Positions 1 through 5,281 of a stretch of 5,598 bases of DNA are shown here, piece after piece. The translations under genes were made by a program, and so were the position numbers. Under the pieces are notes generated by a model, which saw nothing but the letters and a program-made list of their open reading frames with translations, was not told the DNA's origin and did no database searches. The stretch lies in NCBI GenBank assembly GCA_018334595.1, contig JAGXLQ010000096.1, positions 1-5,598 of the forward strand, in the 5' to 3' direction. This DNA comes from Candidatus Bipolaricaulota bacterium. Lineage in GTDB: Bacteria > Bipolaricaulota > Bipolaricaulia > M55B111. How positions within the stretch are numbered: position 1 is the stretch's first letter; every line of letters starts with the position of its first letter.

Positions 1-1
1 G

Positions 2-55
2 AGACTGAGGGAATCGAGCGAGGAGGAAGACGTGGTGGACGTTACTATCGAGTAG
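2..55 (+). CDS. C-terminal end of an unidentified protein (5' truncated)
   Basis: Reading from base 2, 17 codons run open to a TAG at 53-55 and give an acidic tail (RLRESSEEEDVVDVTIE). This frame is preferred because most of its codons end in G or C, as in the other genes here. Frame 1 is also open (to a TAA at 61-63) but gives a Gly/Arg-rich peptide with A/T-ending codons. A terminator begins 25 bases after the stop, which supports a plus-strand gene ending here. The tail is too short to assign. Acidic C-termini occur in GyrA and other replication proteins, and the neighbouring DnaA-box cluster makes such a gene conceivable, but that is conjecture. Confidence 0.55.
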   Translation, partial: RLRESSEEEDVVDVTIE

Positions 56-79
56 AAAGTTAAAAATCATAAGATACTT

Positions 80-120
80 AACCCCTATCCCGGTCAAGCC
101 AGGGTAGGGGTTTACTTTTT
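80..120 (+). terminator. Rho-independent terminator after the upstream gene
   Basis: AACCCCTATCCC at 80-91 pairs with GGGTAGGGGTT at 102-112 with one bulged base, and GG 92-93 can pair with CC 99-100 to leave a small loop. The stem is followed by TTTACTTTTT at 111-120. A strong GC stem followed by a U-rich tract on the plus strand is the classic intrinsic terminator. It separates the upstream gene from the DnaA-box region and would limit read-through into it. Confidence 0.88.
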
Positions 121-148
121 ACAGACGCACTACAAGAGCTCCTAAGGG

Positions 149-179
149 TTTTTCATTTTATATTTAGCAGTAGAAGCAG
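149..179 (+). other. Possible DNA unwinding element with DnaA-trio-like triplets
   Basis: Bases 149-166 are A/T except for one C. The adjoining 165-179 reads TAG CAG TAG AAG CAG, five consecutive NAG triplets. Read 3' to 5' from the nearest DnaA box (193-201), each triplet begins G-A. This resembles the DnaA-trio (3'-GAT-5' repeats) described in Bacillus subtilis, which lies between DnaA boxes and the unwinding region. Only two of the five triplets are the exact TAG form, and a 13-base gap separates the run from the box. The assignment is suggestive only. Confidence 0.4.
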
Positions 180-389
180 GCAGGAGAAAATTTGTGGAAA
201 ACAGGTTGTATGCTCGGGCTGTAGGTAGCTAAGGTTTGTGGATAGTGCTGGGGAAAACTTGTTGAGTTGTCGCCCGTGCTGTGGAAATTAACTGTTAATA
301 ACTCTTAATATGGCTTTCCACAACGTTTTTCCACAAATTTTCGTGGAAATTTCGACCTTTTCTACAACTTATCCACATAGTTTTCCACA
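149..389. other. Candidate replication origin (oriC): DnaA-box cluster with AT-rich flank
   Basis: Eight 9-mers match the DnaA box (TTATCCACA, or TTWTCCACA) with at most two mismatches. In box orientation they are: 193-201 minus TTTTCCACA; 237-245 minus CTATCCACA; 280-288 minus ATTTCCACA; 314-322 plus CTTTCCACA; 327-335 plus TTTTCCACA; 342-350 minus ATTTCCACG; 369-377 plus TTATCCACA (perfect); 381-389 plus TTTTCCACA. An A+T tract at 149-166 (17 of 18 bases) and a second A+T-rich stretch at 284-311 are possible unwinding elements. The cluster lies in non-coding DNA behind a terminator. Clusters of this kind are the hallmark of bacterial oriC, but no dnaA or dnaN is in view. A DnaA-titrating or DnaA-regulated site is the alternative. 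Confidence 0.8.
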
Positions 390-670
390 ACTAATCGGAA
401 GAAAGCGGCCGTGTGTCCCTTCTAAACGGCGTATATTTCCTTTATTGGCATGACTCCTGGCAGTTCGCCCGGTAGAGGGATAAGGGGGTTTACGCCCTTC
501 AGCAGGTTGATACAGCACTTTTTCTCTTAGAACCCCTTTGGTCCCAGAATGTTCACACGGTGGGAAAATTACGGCTAAATCCCCGGATAGATCATGAAGG
601 GGGCAGGTTTTCCACAGGTCAAGGCCGGCAAACGTTAGAGGTTTTAGCCGGACGGGTAGCCCCAGTCCTT
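390..670. other. Non-coding stretch with one outlying DnaA box
   Basis: No open frame here has a credible start, length or recognisable product. A reading frame that begins at a GTG at 560 runs antisense into the DUF1295 gene and looks like a shadow. A TTTTCCACA box lies at 608-616. Two weak inverted repeats are present, AAGGG/CCCTT around 482-499 and AAGGGG (482-487) with CCCCTT (533-538), neither with a T-tract. I see no tRNA or known riboswitch and no clear terminator for the minus-strand operon that ends at 671. Confidence 0.5.
608..616 (+). other. Isolated DnaA-box-like site
   Basis: TTTTCCACA is identical to the boxes at 327-335 and 381-389 and lies about 220 bases to the right of the main cluster, in the gap before the DUF1295 stop codon. 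It could be an outlying origin site. A single 9-mer could also occur by chance, so its link to the cluster rests only on proximity and identity. Confidence 0.45.
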
Positions 671-1447
671 CTATTTCTGTTTCGGAAACCAGGGAAAGAA
701 CTTGTTGGTCCTCGACGCGTACTCCTGAAACTCTTTAACGTCCTTGTACCTCTCTTCGAGGAGAGGTACGCCCGAAACTTTTAACAGGAGGAAGTCAATG
801 ATCATCGGGCTGAAGACGGCGAGCCAGCCGAAGCGCACCGGTAATGCGAAGAGGAAGATGCCCCACCAGAGAAGGGCTTCTCCGAAGTAGTTTGGGTGCC
901 TGGTGTATTTCCACAGTCCGTCCTTCATGATCCTGTTCTCTTCGCTTTTACGGTTTTTGATGAACTGGGCTAGCTGATAGTCCCCGATTGCTTCGAACTC
1001 GAACCCTATCAGGAATACAATGCCGCCCACGAGGTCGATTATGGTAAGCCTCGGTTCCGGGAGGAAGTTTATCATGATAAGGGGGTAGGCGATGGAGAGC
1101 ATGAGGACGCCCTGGAGCAAGAAGACGCGGAGGTAGCTGATAAGGGCGGCGTTGCCTCCCCAGTTTTCCCGCATCTCGGTGTACCTGAAGTCTTCAGGTC
1201 TTCCCCAGTTCCGGCGCGTGATATGTATCCCCAGCCTTAATCCCCACAGGGCGACGAGGAAAACCGCAAATATCCCTCTAAAGGTAAGCTGGGGGGAAAG
1301 AACCAGGGACAATACCCCGACCAAGACGAAACCGAAACCCCAGGCGATATCCACGACCGAGTAGTCGCCTTTGACCTGGGCGACCAGGTAGAAAAGCGTC
1401 ATGTAAGCGAAGACGGCGATTACTACTAATAGGGGTGAGGGGATCAA
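671..1447 (-). CDS. DUF1295 family membrane protein (steroid 5-alpha-reductase-like)
   Basis: This is a polytopic membrane protein of 258 residues if started at the TTG at 1447. Hydrophobic segments lie at about 3-23, 32-50, 57-76, 101-126, 135-152, 186-203 and 207-225. Family signatures are GDYSVVDIAWGFGFV near residue 27, GDYQLAQF near 155, and the C-terminal DGLWKYTRHPNYFGEALLWWG from about 176, which is the hallmark of DUF1295 and related 5-alpha-reductase/ICMT-fold proteins. It ends in the common FFPWFPK-like tail. The physiological substrate is unknown; a lipid or isoprenoid-like substrate is inferred from the superfamily. The TTG start is preferred to an ATG at 1495 because GGAG (1458-1455) lies 7 bases upstream of it, it follows the previous stop by 4 bases, and the ATG would give a polar 16-residue extension, a 44-base overlap and no Shine-Dalgarno. 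The gene is the second of an operon with the kinase-DegV fusion. Confidence 0.9.
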   Translation of the reverse strand: MIPSPLLVVIAVFAYMTLFYLVAQVKGDYSVVDIAWGFGFVLVGVLSLVLSPQLTFRGIFAVFLVALWGLRLGIHITRRNWGRPEDFRYTEMRENWGGNAALISYLRVFLLQGVLMLSIAYPLIMINFLPEPRLTIIDLVGGIVFLIGFEFEAIGDYQLAQFIKNRKSEENRIMKDGLWKYTRHPNYFGEALLWWGIFLFALPVRFGWLAVFSPMIIDFLLLKVSGVPLLEERYKDVKEFQEYASRTNKFFPWFPKQK

Positions 1448-1451
1448 CTTT

Positions 1452-3248
1452 TTACTCCGTGATATAGGAAACTGATACCGCGCCGATACCGGCATGTGAC
1501 CCGATTAACGGGGATATGTCCATCGTGTAATCGGGTTTCATCCCAAGCTCCTTCTCAATCATGGTCTGTAGTCTCTTGGCCTCTTTGTCTGCTTTTACGT
1601 GTCCGATGGCATAGCTGGACACGTTCGTGCCGGTGTGTGGGTTCTCCAAAAAGTCCAGTATCTGGCGGAAGTTAGTCTTTCTTCGCAGGGGCCTGCCGTG
1701 TAGCTCGGAATCCCCGTTCTCGTCAAGCGATATTATTGGTTTGAAATTTAACAGGCGTCCGAGAAAACCGCTTACCGGACTTATCCGCCCGCCCCTCACC
1801 ATGTACTTGAGCGTCTTTAGGCTCACGAGTATCTTGGCCTTAGTGCGCAGGGTGGTTACGAAGTCGGCTACCTCCTGCCTGGAGGCACCGGTGTCCACCA
1901 CCTTTGCCGCCTCGCCCACTACCAGGCCGAGGGAAGTTGAGAGTTGGCGGGAGTCGATGACGGTGATTCTGTCCTCGTCGACGTTTTTGGCGGCCTCGTT
2001 TGCCGACTTCCACGTCCCGCTCAGGGCATCGGCTATGTGGATGGATACTATCGAGTCGTAGTTCTCCAGCAGGAAGGAATACGTGTCTTCAAACTGTCCC
2101 ACGGACGGCTGCGAGCTGGTGGGAAATTCATCGCCCTTACCCAGCTCTGATAACATCTGATAAAACTGGCTCGGGGTAATGGTCACCTTGTCCAAAAACC
2201 TGTTATCGCCGAAGCTTACCGTCAGCGGCACGCGGTAGACCTGGTAGCGGTCCATAATTTCATCTGGTAGGTCACAGGTAGAATCGGTAACGAGTGCCAC
2301 GTCGGTATTCCTGTCGTAGACAGCTTCGTACTGTTTTCTCATGTCGTCTACCTTTTGGTCTAAGACCGTGCCCGCCCCCTGAAAGTGATAGAATAGCTGG
2401 GCGGGGTCGTCCGTGTGTATGTGGACCCTGTACTTGCCACTTCCGCCGGCGACTATAAGGGACTCTCCGAAATTACTTGCCAGGTCCTTGAGTTGTTCTC
2501 CCTCAAGGTCTTTTCCTGACAGAACCGCCTCCGTACAGTACCTGGGGCCGACCATCTGCTGGTTATTGTCTACGTGCGGGGCGTGTTCTTCCTCTATTTT
2601 CTCCACTGACGAGAACTCGGCCGTCTGTCCCGTCTTGAAGAAGAAGGCGATCCCTTCGAGAAAGAGGACGAAACCCTTAGCGCCCGCGTCTACCACACCA
2701 GCTTCTTTCAGTTCATGAAGTTTCTCCTTGGTCTCCCTGAGCGATTGCTGGGCCGTTTGCAGTGAATAATCGAGTGAACTTAGCAGGTCGCGTTTCGCCT
2801 GAACGAAGTCGTGTAAGGACTGCGACCACTCCCGCATGACGGTTAGTATTGTACCCTCAACCGGTTCGTTAGTCGCTTCATAAGCGTGGCTTGAAGCCTT
2901 CTTCATTACCTGGGCAAATTCGCTTAGCCGTAGGTGTTCCCGCTCCCCCACCGCCTCGCTGATTCCGTTGATAAACTGGGCGAAAATTATGCCCGAGTTC
3001 CCCCGGGAGTTGGTGAGGGCCACCTGTGCCATGTTGTTGCTTACCACGCCGACAGAGCTGTTTGGCGTGGTTTGTTCGGCAACGGACCTTAGCGTCTGAG
3101 CCATGTTTTTCCCCGTGTCGCTGTCCGCGACAGGGAACACGTTTATCTTGTCTAGAAGCTTTCTCTTTTCTACTACTTTCTCAGCGCCCTTGGCAAAGGC
3201 GTTGTAAAATGAGTTTCCATCGATTTTTGTATATTTCTCATCGCTCAT
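1452..3248 (-). CDS. Fused fatty acid kinase: DhaL/FakA-like kinase plus DegV (FakB-like) domain
   Basis: The product has 598 residues in three parts. Residues 1-205 are a DhaL (DAK2) ATP-binding domain with INVFPVADSDTGKNM (35-49), NSRGNSGIIFAQ (80-91), EGTILTV (131-137) and GVVDAGAKG (184-192). Residues 235-310 match the FakA middle domain, with Cys238 in YCTEAVL and His276/His278 in HIHT, the residue types reported as zinc-binding and essential in Staphylococcus aureus FakA. Residues 317-598 are a DegV fatty-acid-binding domain with TDSTCDLP (321), TSSQPSVGQF (377), ALSGTWKSA (408) and YMVRGGRI (482). In two-protein systems FakA phosphorylates a fatty acid carried by FakB to make acyl-phosphate for phospholipid synthesis; here donor and carrier are joined. 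The Mg-binding loop reads ADSDTG where PDGDTG is usual, but both Asp (42, 44) are kept. The protein is cytosolic, with no signal peptide. The Shine-Dalgarno (GAGATGA, 3262-3256) is weak. Which acid it binds cannot be told. Confidence 0.92.
   Translation of the reverse strand: MSDEKYTKIDGNSFYNAFAKGAEKVVEKRKLLDKINVFPVADSDTGKNMAQTLRSVAEQTTPNSSVGVVSNNMAQVALTNSRGNSGIIFAQFINGISEAVGEREHLRLSEFAQVMKKASSHAYEATNEPVEGTILTVMREWSQSLHDFVQAKRDLLSSLDYSLQTAQQSLRETKEKLHELKEAGVVDAGAKGFVLFLEGIAFFFKTGQTAEFSSVEKIEEEHAPHVDNNQQMVGPRYCTEAVLSGKDLEGEQLKDLASNFGESLIVAGGSGKYRVHIHTDDPAQLFYHFQGAGTVLDQKVDDMRKQYEAVYDRNTDVALVTDSTCDLPDEIMDRYQVYRVPLTVSFGDNRFLDKVTITPSQFYQMLSELGKGDEFPTSSQPSVGQFEDTYSFLLENYDSIVSIHIADALSGTWKSANEAAKNVDEDRITVIDSRQLSTSLGLVVGEAAKVVDTGASRQEVADFVTTLRTKAKILVSLKTLKYMVRGGRISPVSGFLGRLLNFKPIISLDENGDSELHGRPLRRKTNFRQILDFLENPHTGTNVSSYAIGHVKADKEAKRLQTMIEKELGMKPDYTMDISPLIGSHAGIGAVSVSYITE
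1455..1458 (-). promoter_or_regulatory. Shine-Dalgarno that fixes a TTG start for the DUF1295 gene
   Basis: On the minus strand GGAG lies in the last codons of the fusion gene, 7 bases before TTG at 1447-1445. The upstream stop codon TAA (1454-1452) sits between them. This layout suggests translational coupling of the two genes and decides the start codon. Confidence 0.7.
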
Positions 3249-3277
3249 TTGTTGATCATCTCAAGGTTGTAGTTGTC

Positions 3278-3292
3278 TTTAGTTGAACTAAA
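3278..3292. promoter_or_regulatory. Perfect 15-bp palindrome, candidate repressor operator
   Basis: TTTAGTT-G-AACTAAA is a perfect inverted repeat with 7-bp arms. Further TAGT/ACTA half-sites lie about 10 bp outwards (TAGTTG at 3270-3275, GACTAG at 3295-3300). It sits in the predicted leader of the kinase-DegV gene, about 13 bases after the inferred transcription start, where a dimeric regulator could block transcription. The form is typical of winged-helix (MarR-like) or TetR-like operators, but the regulator cannot be named. With only a one-base centre it is less likely to act as an RNA hairpin. Confidence 0.5.
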
Positions 3293-3311
3293 TCGACTAG
3301 GTTCCCGATTT

Positions 3312-3339
3312 ATTATACGAGACGGAGGAGTGAAGTTAA
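3312..3339 (-). promoter_or_regulatory. Predicted sigma70-type promoter of the kinase-DegV/DUF1295 operon
   Basis: On the minus strand the -10 hexamer is a perfect TATAAT (3317-3312) and the -35 is TTAACT (3339-3334, four of six matches to TTGACA), with a 16-base spacer. Transcription would begin near 3305 and give a leader of about 57 bases that contains the palindrome at 3278-3292. Confidence 0.6.
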
Positions 3340-3348
3340 ATATTTGTG

Positions 3349-3378
3349 TTGATGGGTCGGAGTTCCTGTCGCTATACT
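3349..3378 (+). promoter_or_regulatory. Predicted sigma70-type promoter of the permease operon
   Basis: The -35 is TTGATG (3349-3354) and the -10 is TATACT (3373-3378), separated by 18 bases. Transcription would start near 3385, about 33 bases before the first permease ATG. An A/T-only inverted repeat, TTAATA (3378-3383) with TATTAA (3388-3393), overlaps the start point. The -35 boxes of the two divergent promoters are only 9 bases apart. Confidence 0.6.
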
Positions 3379-3417
3379 TAATAAATATATTAAATATGGA
3401 CACGGGGGTGGAGAGGG

Positions 3418-4332
3418 ATGATTGCCTTTTTAGCGAAGAGAATTATCCAGGGGGTCATCGCGATAATTCTCGTCCTGTCGGTCGTCTTTCTCGCGTTGAA
3501 CCTATCGGGAGATCCGGTGCGGTTAATGCTGCCCTCGACCGCTAGCGAAGAGGCAGTACAGGAGTTCCGCGCTGCCTACGGTTTCGACAGACCCCTGGGG
3601 GTAAGGTACTTTATCTTTCTCGGGCGCGTCGCCCGCCTGGACTTCGGCGAATCCATCGGCTCGCGCCGGTCAGCGTTAACCGTCGTTCTCGAAAGGCTCC
3701 TCGCCACGTTACAGCTGGCCTTCTCTTCACTCTTAGTCGCTAGCCTAATCGGGATACCTCTGGGCATCCTTGCGGCAATTTACAGGGCGAGGGGCGTGGA
3801 CTTTTTTGCCGTAGGCGTGAGCGTGATCGGTCAGTCCGTCCCCGTTTTCTGGATCGCCCTGATCCTCATCCTCCTGTTCGGCGTCCAGTGGCCGATCCTT
3901 CCGCCGTCGGGCTATGGCTCCTTCCGGCACCTGGTTCTCCCCGCCGTGACGGTAAGCCTCTTTTTGTTGGCTGGGATCACGCGCGTCACCAGGACGAGCA
4001 TGGTGGAAACCCTGGACAAACAGTACCTCACTACCGCCCGGGCAAAGGGGTTAAAGGAGTTTAACGTGGTGGGCAAGCATGCGATCCGTAACGCCGCGAT
4101 ACCGGTCGTTACCCAGTTATCGTTGCAGTTTAGGTTTGTCATCGGCGGCTCGGTTGTCGTGGAAACTATCTTTGGCTGGCCGGGCCTGGGCCAGTTGCTT
4201 GCCCAGGCCGCAACTGCACGGGACTATCCCGTGGTCACCGCCGCGGTGTTTCTCGTGGCCAGCTTCATCGTTCTCGCCAACATCTTCGTCGACTTCGTCT
4301 ATACCCTGATAAACCCCAGGATTGCGTTATGA
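3418..4332 (+). CDS. ABC transporter permease, DppB/OppB type
   Basis: This is one of two inner-membrane subunits of a peptide-class (dipeptide, oligopeptide or nickel) ABC importer and has 304 residues, near the short end of the family. The N-terminal membrane helix (9-28) is followed by the family block LSGDPVRLMLP (29-39) and FDRPLGVRYFIFLGRVARLDFGES (56-79), an external segment. Further membrane segments lie at about 98-121, 130-155, 172-188, 232-250 and 274-296. The ATPase-contacting EAA loop is at 203-222 (YLTTARAKGLKEF...) with the conserved Gly211. GWPGLGQLL (253-261) is typical of DppB. GGAG (3410-3413) precedes the ATG at a short 4-base spacing. It is the first gene after a promoter and overlaps the next by 4 bp. 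The symbol is withheld because the substrate cannot be inferred from permeases alone. Confidence 0.93.
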   Translation: MIAFLAKRIIQGVIAIILVLSVVFLALNLSGDPVRLMLPSTASEEAVQEFRAAYGFDRPLGVRYFIFLGRVARLDFGESIGSRRSALTVVLERLLATLQLAFSSLLVASLIGIPLGILAAIYRARGVDFFAVGVSVIGQSVPVFWIALILILLFGVQWPILPPSGYGSFRHLVLPAVTVSLFLLAGITRVTRTSMVETLDKQYLTTARAKGLKEFNVVGKHAIRNAAIPVVTQLSLQFRFVIGGSVVVETIFGWPGLGQLLAQAATARDYPVVTAAVFLVASFIVLANIFVDFVYTLINPRIAL

Positions 4333-5243
4333 CCGGTAAGGCCAAGGTCTCGCTCTGGGAAAGAGCTCGGAGGACATGGGGGGTTGTTGCTACCGCGATT
4401 GGTCGCTACTTTGGCCGTGCGTTCAAGTACAGGACAGTCACCGCCTCTCACGTCGCCATCCTTTTCATAGTTGTTGCTGTGGCCCTAGCTAGCTTTTACC
4501 CGCTTGACCCCTTCGACCAGGACCTCATGGGGTCGTTGTCCGCGCCGGGGATCAGAAACCCCGAGGGTTTTCCAAACCTGATGGGGACCGACCCGCTGGG
4601 ACGCGATCTCGCGGTCAGGGTCCTCCTTGCCACGCGGATATCGCTGATCGTCGGCGGGCTGTCCGTCGCCATAGCATGCGTCGTAGGGACGACGCTTGGA
4701 TTATTGGCCGGCTATCTCGGTGGGATAGTCGACGCCGTGATCATGAGGGTCGTCGATGCCCTGCTGGCATTACCCTTCGTGGTGCTTGGTATCGCCATAG
4801 TTGCTGCAATCGGAAGGAGCTTCTTCAACATCATCTTCGTCCTGGGGTTTACCGGATGGATAACGTTTGCCAAGCTCGTTCGGGGACAGGTGCTTGGCCT
4901 TAAGGAGGAGGCGTTTATCGAATCTGCCAGGGCGATCGGCAGCTCCGTCACCAGGATACTGGCCAGGCACCTCCTGCCCCAGGTGGGGGGAATCGTCTTG
5001 GTGACGATCACTCTAACCCTGGGACAGATGATAATCTCCGAGGCGACGCTGAGCTTTCTCGGCGTGGGAATACCCCCGTCCATACCTACGCTGGGGGGTA
5101 TACTTAACGACTCTCAAACATACCTCTTCTCCGCCTGGTGGATAGTCGTTTTTCCTGGTGTGGTGTTGATGGTGATAGTTCTTTCGTTTAACATGATCGG
5201 AAGGTTCCTGCGGGATTACTTCGACCCCCAGATAGACGTTTAA
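4329..5243 (+). CDS. ABC transporter permease, DppC/OppC type
   Basis: This second permease, partner of the upstream gene in the transmembrane heterodimer, has 304 residues. A basic, cytoplasmic N-terminal stretch of about 38 residues precedes the first membrane helix (40-57). LMGTDPLGRDLAVRVLLATRIS (84-105) is the DppC signature, and the EAA loop is EAFIESARAIGSSVTRIL (194-211). ATLSFLGVGIPP (239-250), W...FPGVVL and LRDYFDP (294-300) close the protein. The usual N-[LM]-x-GD near the end reads NMIGR here (288-292), an unusual but tolerable change. The ATG overlaps the upstream TGA (ATGA, 4329-4332), and AGGA at 4318-4321 gives a Shine-Dalgarno with 7-base spacing, so the two genes are likely translationally coupled. 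No ATPase or binding-protein gene follows directly; the next gene is a peptidase. Confidence 0.93.
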   Translation: MTGKAKVSLWERARRTWGVVATAIGRYFGRAFKYRTVTASHVAILFIVVAVALASFYPLDPFDQDLMGSLSAPGIRNPEGFPNLMGTDPLGRDLAVRVLLATRISLIVGGLSVAIACVVGTTLGLLAGYLGGIVDAVIMRVVDALLALPFVVLGIAIVAAIGRSFFNIIFVLGFTGWITFAKLVRGQVLGLKEEAFIESARAIGSSVTRILARHLLPQVGGIVLVTITLTLGQMIISEATLSFLGVGIPPSIPTLGGILNDSQTYLFSAWWIVVFPGVVLMVIVLSFNMIGRFLRDYFDPQIDV

Positions 5244-5255
5244 CCCTCTTTGCGC

Positions 5256-5269
5256 GGGTCCAGGGACCC
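5256..5269. repeat. Short inverted repeat before the M20 gene
   Basis: GGGTCC-AG-GGACCC is a perfect 14-bp dyad in the 38-base gap between the permease and the peptidase, ending one base before the AAGGAG Shine-Dalgarno. As RNA it could fold into a 5-bp stem with a CAGG loop. No T-tract follows, so it is not a terminator. It may affect the ratio of permease to peptidase or mRNA stability, or it may have no role. Confidence 0.45.
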
Positions 5270-5281
5270 AAGGAGCGAAAA

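Noticed and set aside
421..520. Possible tRNA suggested by CAGTTCGCCCGG
   Set aside because: No acceptor stem, anticodon arm or T-arm pairing could be assembled around it.
482..538. AAGGGG...CCCCTT long-range inverted repeat and AAGGG/CCCTT hairpin as a terminator for the minus-strand operon
   Set aside because: The long-range stem is short with a loop of over 40 bases, and neither element is followed by a T-tract on the minus strand; nothing else supports a terminator or structured RNA here.
677..691. GTTTC-G-GAAAC inverted repeat resembling a parS half-site pair near the candidate origin
   Set aside because: The parS consensus has a four-base CG-centred spacer (GTTTCACGTGAAAC). Here the arms are one base apart and lie inside the last codons of the DUF1295 gene, so it is most likely fortuitous.
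560..784. Plus-strand reading frame of 74 codons beginning at a GTG
   Set aside because: Its 3' half is antisense to the conserved C-terminus of the DUF1295 protein, it has no Shine-Dalgarno, and the product shows no recognisable feature.
907..915. ATTTCCACA, a further DnaA-box-like 9-mer
   Set aside because: It is encoded by the conserved LWKYTR codons of DUF1295 and stands alone, so protein sequence explains it.
1627..2718. Long plus-strand open frames opposite the kinase-DegV gene
   Set aside because: They are mirror-frame shadows of a strongly conserved coding sequence on the minus strand and have no family motifs or ribosome binding sites.
3283..3316. TTGAAC (3283) with TATTAT (3311) as a plus-strand promoter
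   Set aside because: The spacer is 22 bases, too long for a sigma70 promoter; TTGATG-18-TATACT at 3349-3378 is better and closer to the gene.
3273..3545. Plus-strand 90-codon frame across the divergent promoter region
   Set aside because: It spans both predicted promoters and the palindrome, then overlaps the permease gene out of frame; the product has no recognisable features.
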